In this document: positions 24,701 through 33,193 of the stretch, piece after piece
Layout of the letters: the number at the start of each line of letters is the position of its first letter
How positions within the stretch are numbered: position 1 is the stretch's first letter
From: Hirudo medicinalis
Lineage: Eukaryota; Annelida; Clitellata; Hirudinida; Hirudinidae
Assembly (NCBI GenBank): GCA_011800805.1
Contig: MPNW01000493.1
Location: forward strand, 43,099 to 78,627
Reading direction: 5' to 3'
DNA length: 35,529 bases
Translations under genes and position numbers: made by a program
The notes under the pieces: model-generated
What the model was told of the DNA's origin: nothing
The model's database searches: none
Seen by the model: only the letters and a program-made list of their open reading frames with translations

Positions 24701-26776
24701 TTCATTTTCAGTGCCTCGTTTGTTTTCTCGAGCTGGAAAATCTTGTCGTTGAGTTGTTCGATCTGCTGCAAGTAGTAAGCATCGGCAGGCCTCTTTCCTG
24801 TGGGATGTGCAAATAAACAGATGTTAGAAGAAGAAGAACAAGAACAAGAACAAGAAGAACAAGAAGGAGGAGGAGGAGGAGGATAGGAAGAAGTCATTGA
24901 ACCCAATGTTCTACATTTTGGTATCCTTTCTAATTGAGTGCATGCATCACATGATTATTATTCGTTTCATGTTTGTCGTTTGTATAATTTTTATGAATCT
25001 CTAATTGCACTGCCATTAAGATGAGTGTCTGAAGTTTGTGACCATTACGCTGTTAAGATCCTCTCCAGTGAGACAGAATGCACCTAAAATTGAGGTCAGA
25101 AGCTGCTCTTACATCCTCTGCCATAATCATCATAATTTTCATCATCATCATCATCATCATCACCGTCTCCAAGGGCATTTCATGGTCTGTGGACTTCAAA
25201 GATGGCCACCATAAGGACAGAATGAAAGGTACACTTTAATCTATAATCTCTCAAGTAAGTGCCTCCTAAGATTAAAAGTACAAATCTATCCAGGTGAATG
25301 CCGGATACCAATTCAAAATAATTTCTTAGAATTTTTGATTATTTCTCAAAACTTTCTCTTCTTGGTCTAATAACTTTGCAAAGTTTGATTTCCACGTGGA
25401 AGACATGTCCGCATTTGAAATTGACTTTCGCAGTTTGTAAGAATTCGAATGGAATTCCGAGTGGAAAATGAGCCGAAAATTCACTCGCAAACGCGAGGAT
25501 CGGAAAATGTAATCAGTCATTCAAAGTCGTTTTGCAACCAGCAATTTTTTTTCTAATAACACTAATAACTAATAACAGATATTTTTACAGAAAAATAAAC
25601 TCTCTAAATTTTGTATAAAAAAATAAATTACTATAAAACAAATTATTACAAATAAAATGGAGCTCGTCGGCATCGCCTCGGCCCGTCGCACGAGTTACTC
25701 ACCGGACGGATCCGACATGAGTTTCTTCCTGTCATTTTCCAGTCTTGCTTGGATGGCACACAATCTGAAATGGACGTCGGATTTGCATTTTAAATCGGAG
25801 TTCATGCACGATGATCAATTGGCATCGATTGCATTTAATTGTAATAAACGTTTTCATTAAAGTGCCACGTGAATGAATGTAAAGATGCAATATAAACGTT
25901 AGAGCTTGTCTCTTATTTGTCTAGATAAATCCCAAGTTACCACAATATTAGCTGAATAGCTGAAATGCAATTCATCCCGACAACTAAAAATTGACAAACA
26001 AGACTTCGGACGATTTCTCCTCTCGTGGCATTCTCTGCATCGCATCAAAACCAAACGTCGGTAAATGCTTATCTAATCATCTCGGGATTCCGTCTTTTAT
26101 CGAAAGTAAGGATAAATAATGTCGGCCATTATTAACTTAACTTGATGGAGGGATCCCTAATGGCCCATCGCAGTGTTCATCACAGGAGTCGGTAAAAACA
26201 TTTGGACGTTTTATTTTTTTCAACTTGACTTATGCCTCTGGCATACAGATAAGGGCGTCTATTTATGAGGGTAGAGAGCAGGAATTCGTTTGAAGCGAGA
26301 TGCATACATAAGAGTTGAGAGCGTTTTAACTTACATATTCGCACCTGCGCAAATATTTTTTGCAAAATATTTCTAGGCAAATTTAAAATTTCAAACCGCT
26401 TTATTTCTTCGTCTCTTTTGCGCCCATATTTCTTCAGCACGATATTCTCGTCATAGAGCGTCAGGTATTTTTCTTCGAGATCCACTCTGTCTATCTTCGA
26501 TATTGCCTGACGATTTAGGGCCGACTTCATACCTTAAAAATAAACTCCAGTTTGCTTTACTGTCGCTTATAGATGCAAATGTGGGTAGCGCTAACGAAAA
26601 ATTCTGAATATCAAAGCAACAACCACAGGAAGAAAGCTTACAAATCACGAATAGAAGCACAGATAAAGAAAATAAAAACACTCACTGCCACCGTTCATCT
26701 CCCTGCGTATAATTTTGTTAACGCTTGCGTCTCGAACTGGAAAATCTTCGTTTTCGGACCGTCTGTTCGAATCCAT
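11302..26776 (-). CDS. RPGRIP1L: RPGRIP1-like protein (protein fantom / NPHP8), complete, 33 exons
   Basis: Scaffold protein of the ciliary transition zone. Exons 5' to 3': 26776-26686, 26532-26397, 25764-25703, 24797-24700, 24098-24018, 23716-23640, 22883-22836, 21913-21841, 21583-21514, 21233-21128, 20872-20726, 20333-20120, 19713-19607, 19190-19055, 18802-18681, 18402-18301, 17973-17905, 17825-17742, 17437-17322, 17057-16988, 16737-16608, 16265-16177, 15642-15483, 15350-15070, 14720-14613, 14417-14127, 13933-13882, 13652-13575, 13174-13119, 12990-12779, 12568-12491, 12288-12161, 11417-11302. Phases agree throughout, for about 1262 residues (human about 1315). The start was chosen because MDSNRRSENEDFPVRD aligns in length with the vertebrate N-terminus. 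Domains: coiled coil (about 20-590), C2 (about 600-760), C2 (about 795-890), linker, and a C-terminal C2-like RPGR-interacting domain (about 1085-1262). Least certain: exons 6, 7 and 9 (one-base uncertainty), the exon 14 donor and the 12779 donor (GTCAAA). Confidence 0.93.
11455..12160. other. Last RPGRIP1L intron
   Basis: Holds AT-rich sequence, an (ATT)n tract at about 11968-12007 and no recognisable gene. Short ORFs here lack any family feature. Confidence 0.6.
13766..13842. repeat. AAT microsatellite
   Basis: (AAT)n with short unique interruptions, in an RPGRIP1L intron. Confidence 0.85.
14127..14417 (-). other. RPGRIP1L: RPGRIP1L linker exon with an in-frame tandem duplication
   Basis: A 97-codon, phase 0-0 exon of low-complexity Ser/Pro/Lys/Glu sequence. 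Two units with the core RKS-x-SCK, GDVKAPTP and DxPSE-x-P recur at an exact spacing of 117 bases (39 codons). The DNA core GTCGGTGCTTTGACATCGCC appears at 14245 and 14362 on the plus strand. It lies between the second C2 domain and the C-terminal domain, where vertebrate homologues are disordered. Confidence 0.85.
14466..14526. repeat. AAC/AAT microsatellite
   Basis: AACAACAAC, AGCAGC then (AAT)n, in the RPGRIP1L intron between exons 14613-14720 and 14127-14417. Confidence 0.85.
15070..15350 (-). other. RPGRIP1L: RPGRIP1L second C2 domain exon
   Basis: A single 281-base exon encodes YVVYKFYDFPDHDTSII, SSNDPFFDDKRTYPVAM, YLFDDTDPNVDSYLGLVSIP and GKISGEFEVTD. It matches the central C2 domain of the family, the part reported to bind nephrocystin-4 in vertebrates (family knowledge). 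Confidence 0.92.
15697..15822 (+). mobile_element. SINE-like element, copy 1
   Basis: Begins with an A-box-like TGGCCGAATGG (15705-15715). A degraded B box lies in GTGTCGTGTTGGCAACCCAG (about 15748-15767). It ends GGCGCTATATAAATGG (15798-15813). The block GTGTCGTGTT(CG/GG)-AACCCAG-CTGCAC and the GCGCTATATAAATG end recur at 28975-29055, so this is a dispersed tRNA-derived repeat. It lies in the RPGRIP1L intron between exons 22 and 23. Confidence 0.7.
16080..16150 (-). repeat. tRNA-like (B box) remnant
   Basis: Minus-strand CATGGGTTCAAACCCC is a B-box match with an A-box-like GAGCTGATCATC about 25 bases before it. It shows no cloverleaf. It may be a SINE relic in an RPGRIP1L intron. Confidence 0.3.
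16370..16535. repeat. ATT/GTT microsatellite
   Basis: Long (ATT)n with TTG/TTA/ATC interruptions. It produces poly-Ile and poly-Asn readings that are not genes. Confidence 0.9.
16761..16908. repeat. 37-40-bp minisatellite, four copies
   Basis: GTAAGTCATAAATA-ATTTAA units start at 16761, 16801, 16838 and 16875, just upstream of exon 16608-16737 in transcript order. Each unit carries a GTAAGT donor-like core on the non-transcribed orientation. Confidence 0.85.
17449..17625. repeat. GAT/GAC microsatellite with a duplicated GAGTGAGTCAGAAATA block
   Basis: Three GAT tracts. The unique block GATGAGTGAGTCAGAAATA occurs twice (about 17467 and 17529), so the tract expanded by segment duplication as well as slippage. 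Confidence 0.8.
17980..18150. repeat. Degenerate minisatellite of about 45 bp
   Basis: Four units around CATAAATATTAATTAGTT and TTAATTATT in an RPGRIP1L intron. Confidence 0.7.
18195..18240 (-). repeat. tRNA-like (B box) remnant
   Basis: Minus-strand GGTGTTCGAATCCCAGC contains a B box. No A box at proper spacing is clear. Confidence 0.25.
19498..19590. repeat. ATTC tetranucleotide microsatellite
   Basis: CATTCATTCATT with CACT/CATG variants, immediately downstream of the exon 19607-19713 donor. Confidence 0.85.
20436..20545. repeat. GTT/ATT microsatellite
   Basis: TTGTTGTTGTTGC then (ATT)n, in an RPGRIP1L intron. Confidence 0.85.
20643..20720. repeat. GAT/GAC microsatellite
   Basis: (GAT)n/(GAC)n directly beside the exon 20726-20872 donor. 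Confidence 0.85.
20876..20985. repeat. GAT microsatellite with a duplicated flank
   Basis: GGTGATGATGATG at the acceptor side of exon 20726-20872, then a near-duplicate block AATGATTTTG(A/G)CAGTGATGA at about 20908 and 20939. Confidence 0.8.
21722..21792. repeat. GAT/AAT microsatellite
   Basis: ATGATGATGATG then (AAT)n. Confidence 0.85.
22072..22170. repeat. ATC/GTC microsatellite
   Basis: (GTC)n then (ATC)n on the plus strand, in the intron between exons 7 and 8 of RPGRIP1L. Confidence 0.9.
22376..22500. repeat. AAC then GAT then AAT compound microsatellite
   Basis: Three successive trinucleotide motifs that differ by single substitutions. Confidence 0.85.
22621..22805. repeat. 60-bp tandem repeat with (TA)n core, three copies
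   Basis: The unit GTAAGTAGATGATGACTAAT plus TATTAGTATATTATTAGTAA and (TA)n repeats with an exact 60-base period at 22621, 22681 and 22741. The TA run lengthens from copy to copy. It lies in an RPGRIP1L intron close to the exon 22836-22883 donor. Confidence 0.9.
23190..23305. repeat. ATT/GTT microsatellite
   Basis: Interrupted (ATT)n followed by TTGTTGTCGTTGTTG. Confidence 0.8.
24393..24472. repeat. GTG/GAT microsatellite
   Basis: GTGGTAATAGTTGTGG leading into two (GAT)n-GTT blocks. Confidence 0.85.
24822..24888. repeat. AGA/ACA then AGG purine tract
   Basis: GAAGAAGAACAAGAAC then (GGA)n. On the minus (sense) strand it is a pyrimidine-rich tract about 25 bases upstream of the exon 24700-24797 acceptor and may act as its polypyrimidine tract. 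Confidence 0.75.
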
Positions 26777-27716
26777 AAAATCCTTCTTCAGAGCGAACGA
26801 AGCATATTTGTGGTCGTGATTATCCACAGGAATATCTTCACAATTGCTTGAAAAGTAATCTTATTAATTGTCAAAATCGTCCCCGATTTAGTGAAAACAG
26901 AAAGAATTGTTTGCCTTAGTCACGCGCACGCCGGTGCATGACAACGGGAGAAATGTTTGGTAGATCTAATTTCACAAATGCAATTATCTTCGTGCTGAAA
27001 TGCATTGACACGATTTTTTAAGAAAACAATTTTTCAAATTACTAAAACAAATTAAAATATATTTTGTTTTATTTTAGAAAAAAGGCTTTTCGCGAAAAGG
27101 ATGAATTAAATATTTACGAGAAAGTCGACAGAATGAAAATTAATTCATTGCTGACCAGACAGAAGGACTTTTTTAAATTGAATTTAAGCATTGCATTTTT
27201 TCAAAAATTAAAAAAAAAAATTTATCCTTAAAACGATATCAAAATTTTAAAATCAAGTTATTGCACTGTTTCGAAAAACATTTTCAAGGTCCTTGAAAAA
27301 ATATTAACTGTGCAAATTGTAAGAAATGGACGACGATTGAATCTCCAGACAGACTGTGCAATTAAAGAAACTTAAAAGACAAAAATTTAAATTCAAAATT
27401 CTAGAAGATAACAATGATAAATGCAAGCAGTCTCTTCGGTAAATATTTTATTCAGTCGTCTGCAAACGAAACGCGTAAACAGATCCGTAGCCGACGGGGA
27501 GCGCTTGATCACAACATTTTCATGTTTATGGACGCCATTTGTAACCGGTGAAAATATAGTCGCACGTTTACAAAGGCACGGATGTGTATATTCATTCATT
27601 CTTGGAATTTTGATTGCTACTCTCCGGGTGGTAACGGCGCGAAAACATTCTGATAAATGGTTTCCTCTTCGTATCAATTATGACTACATAGCTACACTGG
27701 ATAGATAAGCGAGCGA
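26777..27716. other. 5' flank of RPGRIP1L, AT-rich, no clear gene
   Basis: Contains the presumed RPGRIP1L promoter and several A/T runs. A plus-strand ORF at 27421-27708 overlaps an antisense ORF at 27393-27677. Both have ordinary composition, but neither shows a recognisable domain or splice context, so I do not call a gene. Confidence 0.5.
26931..26945 (-). promoter_or_regulatory. Possible degenerate X-box (RFX site) upstream of RPGRIP1L
   Basis: On the minus strand GTTGTCATGCACCGG matches the left half and spacer of the RFX consensus GTTGCCATGGCAAC, but its right half is poor. It lies about 155-170 bases upstream of the start codon, where X-boxes of ciliary genes are usually found. This is inference only. 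Confidence 0.25.
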
Positions 27717-27930
27717 CGACGACGACGTCGATGATGATGGCTATAATGATGGTGTTGATGATGATGATGATGATGATGATGATGACGATGATGTTGATGA
27801 TGATGACGATGATGATGGCTATAATGATGGTGTTGATGATGATGATGATGACGATGACGATGATGTTGATGATGATGACGATGATGATGTTGATGGTGAA
27901 AAGCGCGATGACGTCGACGATGATAAAAGA
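27717..27930. repeat. GAT/GAC microsatellite with higher-order duplication
   Basis: The segment GATGATGGCTATAATGATGG with its flanking TGTTGATGATGATG appears twice (about 27730 and 27811), followed by mixed GAT/GAC/GTT units. Confidence 0.9.
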
Positions 27931-28084
27931 TGACAGCACTGCTGAGAGGAGCTTGTTTGACCTAAATGGGTCAGATAGGTGGTGAATTCAGGCAGGCCAA
28001 AGGTCGCTGGCACTAAATGTCGGTTTCTGATTGGAAGGCACTGACTGAACCCCTGAGAGCACTTCCGATAAAAATATTCTCCGA

Positions 28085-28200
28085 TAATAAAGAAGATAAT
28101 AATGATAATGACAATAATAACAACGATGACGATGACGATGACTATGACAATGACAATAATAAGAACGATGATGATGATGATGACGATGATGTTCTTAAGA
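28085..28200. repeat. AAT/GAC/GAT compound microsatellite
   Basis: GATAATGACAATAAC then GATGAC alternation. Confidence 0.85.
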
Positions 28201-28302
28201 AACGACATCAACAATGGCGCTCCGATTGCTTTCGAGATTGCAGCGAGGATGTTGATGCAGCGGTGGAATAAATTATGATAATTACGTCCTTCATGTTCAT
28301 AA

Positions 28303-28415
28303 CTACTTTGATGATGATGATGATGATGATGATGCTCAAGATAATGATGGTGACGACCGATGATGGAACGATGATGAAGTTGACGTCACTGACGATGACG
28401 ACGATGATGACGGTG
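28303..28415. repeat. GAT microsatellite
   Basis: (GAT)n with unique islands. Confidence 0.85.
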
Positions 28416-28417
28416 GT

Positions 28418-28895
28418 ACTTCCTCGATTTATGCGCTTGCACATGAGTCAAAAAACAACACCAATAATGATATCGACAGAATATAAAATTCGATCCGATC
28501 AATGGAATGGAGAGAGTGACGGAGAGAGAGAGCGCTTTTCTCAAAACAACTGACAAGATCGCTTCTCGGTCTTTATTGAAAATGTGTCGTTTCAGCAAAC
28601 CTCACCTGAATTGATCATTTTTTGTTGTTTAAACGGTAAAAACATACAAGAACATGTACGCAATGGAAGCCATCGAAGACAATTTATTCAGTTTATCCAT
28701 TTAGTAAATTAGATTTATAAATAATTCATTATAATCAATTCATTCATTTAGTATTTGATCACTTTTGTCAGTCATAAATATTTCGTTTAAACCTTCTGGC
28801 TTGTGACGCAATTCCTTATTCTGTTGTTGTAGCCGTAGCCGTCGCCGCTGCCGCCGTCGTCGTCGTCTTAATAATTATTTTAAGTGATGGAGGTT
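28418..28895. other. Non-repetitive intergenic sequence
   Basis: Mixed sequence with a short GCC/GTC run near 28835-28865. I see no exon, RNA gene or element here. Confidence 0.5.
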
Positions 28896-28899
28896 TGAA

Positions 28900-29102
28900 A
28901 AAATTGACTCAGTGGGCGGATCGGGCAACATTTACCGAGGAATTTCCAGGGAAGAGTTTAGGCGTGGGCGGCAAACTCTGCATAACGTGTCGTGTTCGAA
29001 ACCCAGCCTGCACTGCCATAATCTTCAATGAGAAGGAACGCTATATAAATGGTTTAGAAAAAACGCCTATGACACTGCGCATATGGCGCTATATAAATGA
29101 AC
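28900..29102 (+). mobile_element. SINE-like element, copy 2
   Basis: Contains GTGTCGTGTTCGAAACCCAG with an intact B-box core GTTCGAAACC, then CCTGCACTGCC and two GCTATATAAATG ends (29039-29050 and about 29085-29100). It is homologous to 15697-15822. Its last end, ATGGCGCTATATAAATGAAC, also resembles the LINE tail at 2966-2988. Confidence 0.7.
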
Positions 29103-29129
29103 TGCATCTTACATTTCACAATTACATTT

Positions 29130-29245
29130 TTATCAAATGTCATTATCACTATCGTTATCATCACTGTCATTGTCATCATCGTCATCGTCATAGTCGTCGT
29201 CGTCTTCAGCATCGTCTTCATCATCAACTTCATCACATTCTCATT
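29130..29245. repeat. ATC/GTC microsatellite
   Basis: TCATTATCACTATCGTTATC pattern, interrupted. Confidence 0.8.
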
Positions 29246-29381
29246 CACGTCTTATAAACAGTTCATACCCCGCACTTGTCAATTTGTTTACACGTTTGTT
29301 CACTAAATCATCGGCGAGGTATCTTATTATTTACAATAACAGGAATAAAATCAAATTATCAATACAAATTCTTCATGTTGC

Positions 29382-29670
29382 CTATCATCGTCGTCGTCAT
29401 CATCATCATCATCATCATCATCACCATCATATTTATCATCATCATCATCGTCGTCATCATCATCATCACCATCATATTTATCATCATTATCGTCGTCGTC
29501 GTCGTCATCATCATCACCATCACCATCATCATTACCATCATATTTATCATCATCGTCGTCGTCATCATCATCATCATCAATACCACCGACGTCACCCTTA
29601 TCATCACTATTATCATCATTGTTGCCATCATCATCATCATCATCATCATCATCATGATCATCATCACGCA
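29382..29670. repeat. Long ATC/GTC microsatellite with higher-order repeats
   Basis: Almost 290 bases of (ATC)n/(GTC)n. The block CACCATCATATTTATCATCA recurs near 29421, 29467 and 29532 as a higher-order unit. Confidence 0.9.
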
Positions 29671-29746
29671 GTATTAGACATACGCCAATGTGGCCGTCCT
29701 CACACTGACGCTGAGTTGAACGAACCTCTTGAGTTCCTGGGAGGCA

Positions 29747-29825
29747 TTATTTTTCGTTATTTTTCGTTAATTTTCGTTATTTTTCGTTAATTTTCGTTAA
29801 ATTTCGTTAATTTTCGTTAATTTCA
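29747..29825. repeat. 10-bp minisatellite TTTTCGTTAA
   Basis: At least seven consecutive units of TTTTCGTTA(A/T) from 29751 to 29820 with an exact 10-base period. Confidence 0.9.
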
Positions 29826-29954
29826 TTTCATTTTTTTTTCTTTTTTGAATTCTCGAATTTTCGTGGATTTTCTTTTTAAACGCTCAAATATCGCTTTAAT
29901 GTCGTCGCGCGTGCATTATTGAGATGGGCGAGTTGTTGGATGTTTTGCTGAATG

Positions 29955-30096
29955 TTGTAGTCGCAATCGTCGTAGTCGTCGTCGTCGTCGTCGAATGTCA
30001 TCATCGTCATCATCATCATCGTCATCGTCATCATCACCATCATCATCATCATCATCACCGTCATCATCATCATCATCACCATCATCGTCATCATCA
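29955..30096. repeat. GTC/ATC microsatellite
   Basis: (GTC)n then (ATC)n with ACC variants. Confidence 0.9.
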
Positions 30097-30265
30097 TTGG
30101 ATGGCTTCCGGTGCCAGAGGAGGTAATGTTCATGACAAGGATATTGACGAATTAAATATCTTGTTGCTTTAAATCTCACAAATCTAATAAATAATACTGT
30201 TGTCAAAAGATTGACATTTTGTCGTGGTAGCGGGTCACGGCGGTTTGTAGTGGTGACACTATAGA

Positions 30266-30485
30266 TGATGACAGTGGCGAGGACGACGACGATGATGATG
30301 ACGGTGACGATGATGATGATGGTGGTGGTGACGATGATGATGATGATGATGATGATGATGGTGACGATGATGATGATGATGACGACGACGATGATGATGA
30401 TGATGACGGTGATAATGATGATGATGACGGTGATGATGATGATGATGATGATGATGACGACGACGACGACGACGATGATGATGAC
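30266..30485. repeat. Long GAT/GAC microsatellite
   Basis: About 220 bases of GAT/GAC/GGT units. It gives long false ORFs in all frames. Confidence 0.92.
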
Positions 30486-30569
30486 CTCTCATAAATTAAA
30501 ATTAAACTACTCACATAAATCCGTCACAGTAAACATCAAGACNTTATTTTTTGTTTTTGTTTTTTGAAT

Positions 30570-30630
30570 GTGTTGGTGGTTGGTCTAGGGGGGTTGGTCT
30601 AGGGGGTTGGCCTTGTGGGGTTGGCCTTGG
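30570..30630 (+). repeat. GGTTGGTCTAGGGG short tandem repeat with G-run potential
   Basis: Four degenerate copies of GGTTGG(T/C)CT(A/T)GGGG. Repeated G-runs could allow a quadruplex. An undetermined base (N) sits at 30543. Confidence 0.7.
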
Positions 30631-30720
30631 CAATAATAATTATAATCATAAAAATAATAGTTATAATAATTATAATAATAATAGTTATAATAATAATACT
30701 AAATAATAATTGTTATTTTA
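30631..30720. repeat. AAT/ATA microsatellite
   Basis: ATAATAATTATAATC and (AAT)n. Nothing gene-like follows to 30890. Confidence 0.8.
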
Positions 30721-30859
30721 TTTATTTTTATAATATTTATTTACTGTTTATATGTTTATATTATTTATTATATTATTGTTTATACAATTATTGTTGTTTA
30801 TAATTAGTATAAAGCAAAGTAATAAAAACATTGGAAATGTTACTTAATAAAAAGTAATA

Positions 30860-30932
30860 ACATTCGTAATAATAATAATAATAATAAACATGACAGAAGT
30901 AAATATTCGAAATAATTTTTCTTATATATGAT

Positions 30933-30964
<32 letters not shown>

Positions 30965-31160
30965 TACCCTGGATGGATTGATGGCGGTTGACTCCGAGAC
31001 ATGTGATCAAGAGGATGGTTGAATGTAGAAAATAATTGCTTTAATCTGTAATTAAGTGGGAGTTTAAAATATGGTGATGATAGTGATGACGACGATGATG
31101 ATGATGATGCTGAGGAGGAGGAGGAGGAGGAGGAGGAGGAGGATGGTGATTAGTGGTGAT
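30860..31160. repeat. AAT, GAC, GAT and AGG microsatellite cluster
   Basis: (AAT)n near 30868-30890, (GAC)n at 30931-30966, GAT/GAC at 31074-31110 and (GGA)n at 31113-31142, separated by unique sequence. Confidence 0.8.
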
Positions 31161-31311
31161 TTTGATATTACTTGTGCCTCAATTTTTATAATAATTCAGA
31201 TAATCACTCATATTTTACATCATGCATCATTTTTGCAGAAGGAAAGTTGATAGATAATTAAGTCTTATTAAATTGAATGTGCTGGATGGATGGATTGAGG
31301 GACAGGGACAC

Positions 31312-31530
31312 CGACAGAAATTTCCGGCCCCCAAACCAGAGAATTATTTTCCCCCAAAATTTTCAAATCTTGAGGACACCGCACTCCCCATTGTTGGTTT
31401 GTGCACCTTACTTGCATTCAAATTATGTCAATTTGATAATGGAAAAGCAAAAAAAGATGATGATTATAACATTTTAATACCCTCGGGGGCCCCGGGGCAC
31501 TTGCCCCCTCGCCTGCCCCCACTCGACCGC
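31312..31530 (+). repeat. Dispersed repeat, copy 2
   Basis: AGAAATTTCCGGCCCCCAAA, then TTATGTCAATTTGATAATGG, AACATTTTAATACCC, then GGGGGCCCCGGGGCACTTGC. It has the same block order as 7730-7902 (reverse) and 33640-33795. No long ORF survives. Confidence 0.7.
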
Positions 31531-31639
31531 CCTTTGGATGGATGACTGAATGAATGGATGGAATCGCCAGAATAATCCCATACAAAATGCTAAGCCTTGT
31601 AAGACTTTGCCAGGACAACACGTGTTTGTTGCCGACGTA

Positions 31640-31720
31640 AAACATCGGAAGGAAGGATGGATAGAGAGATGGATGAGTTGATGGATGGATGGATGGATGG
31701 ATGGAAACTTCCAGAGATGG
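31640..31720. repeat. ATGG tetranucleotide microsatellite
   Basis: (GGAT)n with GATGAGTT spacers that recur near 31671 and 31717. Confidence 0.85.
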
Positions 31721-31972
31721 ATGAGTTGATTCAGACTGGATGCGTTGAGTTCATTTTCGAGGCGAATAATTATTAACCTCACCTCATTAAGAGGAGTGCA
31801 TATTCATGAGGCTCTCATTGAATATTTATGAATGTTTAAATAAATATGCGATATACTATTTGGAAATGTGCGTTGGAGAGACGTGGAGAGTAGGACAATT
31901 GTTGTTTACGTTTCAATATCGACGCCATCAATTTGTTGAATCTAATCAACATTATCAATTATTAACTTATTG

Positions 31973-31993
31973 CCGTTATTATTATTATTATTA

Positions 31994-32028
<35 letters not shown>

Positions 32029-32170
32029 ATTGTTATGTTTGTTGTTTAATATTTGTTTGCAATATCCATATCGACGACGACTATGATGACGATGAGGACG
32101 ACGATGATGACGATGATTATGATGACGACGACGACGATACTGATCACGATGATGTTGATGATGATCAAGT
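31973..32170. repeat. ATT block then GAT/GAC block
   Basis: (ATT)n at 31975-32030 and GACGAC/GATGAT at 32072-32168. Confidence 0.85.
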
Positions 32171-32354
32171 TGTTGATGCATTGATGAGGCGCGTTATTAG
32201 ATTCCTGTCGCTTAGGGGGGGAGGGGGGAGCAGTAGCGACCCACCCTAGGATTGGGATGAATTACGTCGTGTGTCACGTGACATCCGCTGGTCTGCGTTT
32301 GATTCCAATGAAGCCTAACTCATTAGCAGGACGAGCTCTTCGTTGCAGATAGTT

Positions 32355-32480
32355 ATTAATCATCATCATCAGCATCATCACCATCATCATCATCGTCATC
32401 ATCATCACCATCATCGTCGTCGTCGTCATCTTCATCATCGACGTACCATAGGCGTCACCCTCTCCCCCTCGTTCAACGAC

Positions 32481-32512
<32 letters not shown>

Positions 32513-32535
32513 CGACGATGACGATGATGATGGTG
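32355..32535. repeat. Opposed ATC and GAT tracts (imperfect inverted repeat)
   Basis: (ATC)n/(GTC)n at about 32357-32438 and (GAT)n/(GAC)n at 32478-32534 are complementary across about 40 bases of unique sequence. They could fold back into a long hairpin. Confidence 0.8.
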
Positions 32536-32659
32536 ATTCATAGCTACTCCCCATCCTTAAAAATCCACGCAGCAGCGATAAATTAAAGAGACCACGATCT
32601 CGTCCGCAACTTTATTTAGTGTTGTCATTATCGACCACAGTCGTGTTACAGACCACTGT

Positions 32660-32825
32660 TGTTGTTGATGACGATGACGATTATGATGATGATGACGATG
32701 ATGATGATGATGATGGTGGTGGTGTGATGATGACGACGACGATGGCGATGGCGATAATGATGATATTAGAAGCAATAATATTAATAATAATAATAACATT
32801 AACAATTATGACAATGATAATGATG
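32660..32825. repeat. GAT/GAC then AAT microsatellite
   Basis: GATGACGATGACGATTATG to (GAT)n to (AAT)n. Confidence 0.85.
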
Positions 32826-33185
32826 ACTGTTATTCATGAATATTAATTAAATCCGTCAGCATCCAATTAAACATCGCCTCGATTCAACAACTACTTATCA
32901 TAAATTATCATAATTCACCTCCCCCGTGCATTGACCCGCCGTCAGTAGAACCACGCTCGCATCGTTGGATAGATTAATGGCCGACATCAGAAGACAAATA
33001 ATTTGAAAAAGACACTCACGTGATTAACTGAGCGCTATTTATAGAATCGTCTGCTCTCAACAAAGTCACGGGCCCGACCTGACCGGGCATGAAAAAGACC
33101 ATCAGCAAGACAAAAGGGTTCCGAGCCAGGTTTTGAACTCAGAAGCCGCGAGTCAAAAAGAAATGTTCTTATCGTTGTAGGACAT
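32826..33185. other. Unique intergenic sequence with a possible tRNA-like remnant
   Basis: At about 33130-33150 the minus strand reads CTGAGTTCAAAACCTGG, B-box-like. GAGCGCTATTTATAG near 33031 recalls the SINE end. No gene is seen. Confidence 0.35.
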
Positions 33186-33193
33186 CCCTACAC

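Larger units (their letters stand above)
17905..26776 (-). other. RPGRIP1L: RPGRIP1L N-terminal coiled-coil region, exons 1-17
   Basis: These exons encode long heptad-rich helices. Landmarks that fix the identity are MKSALNRQAISKIDR, LTLYDENIVLKKYGRK, IEQLNDKIFQLEKTNEALK, WKKREAAFRVQIGQLEAAM, NELEKTRNLLMVQYKIN and LETQLKDVAYGTKQY. All occur in the same order in vertebrate RPGRIP1L. The vertebrate stretch between the KQQ segment and the next coiled coil is much reduced: only the weakly conserved exons 23716-23640 and 22883-22836 lie between them. Confidence 0.85.

Noticed and set aside
27393..27708. Overlapping sense and antisense ORFs of about 95 residues upstream of RPGRIP1L
   Set aside because: No recognisable domain and no splice partners. 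Two antisense open frames of this length can occur by chance in low-stop-density sequence.
29284..29790. Long ORFs of poly-His, poly-Ile or poly-Met over 29284-29790 and similar readings at 30203-30567
   Set aside because: They are translations of ATC/GAT microsatellites, open in several frames at once, with no unique domain.
31273..31645. Overlapping ORFs of about 66-90 residues on both strands
   Set aside because: They cover dispersed repeat copy 2 and ATGG microsatellite sequence, and no domain is present.
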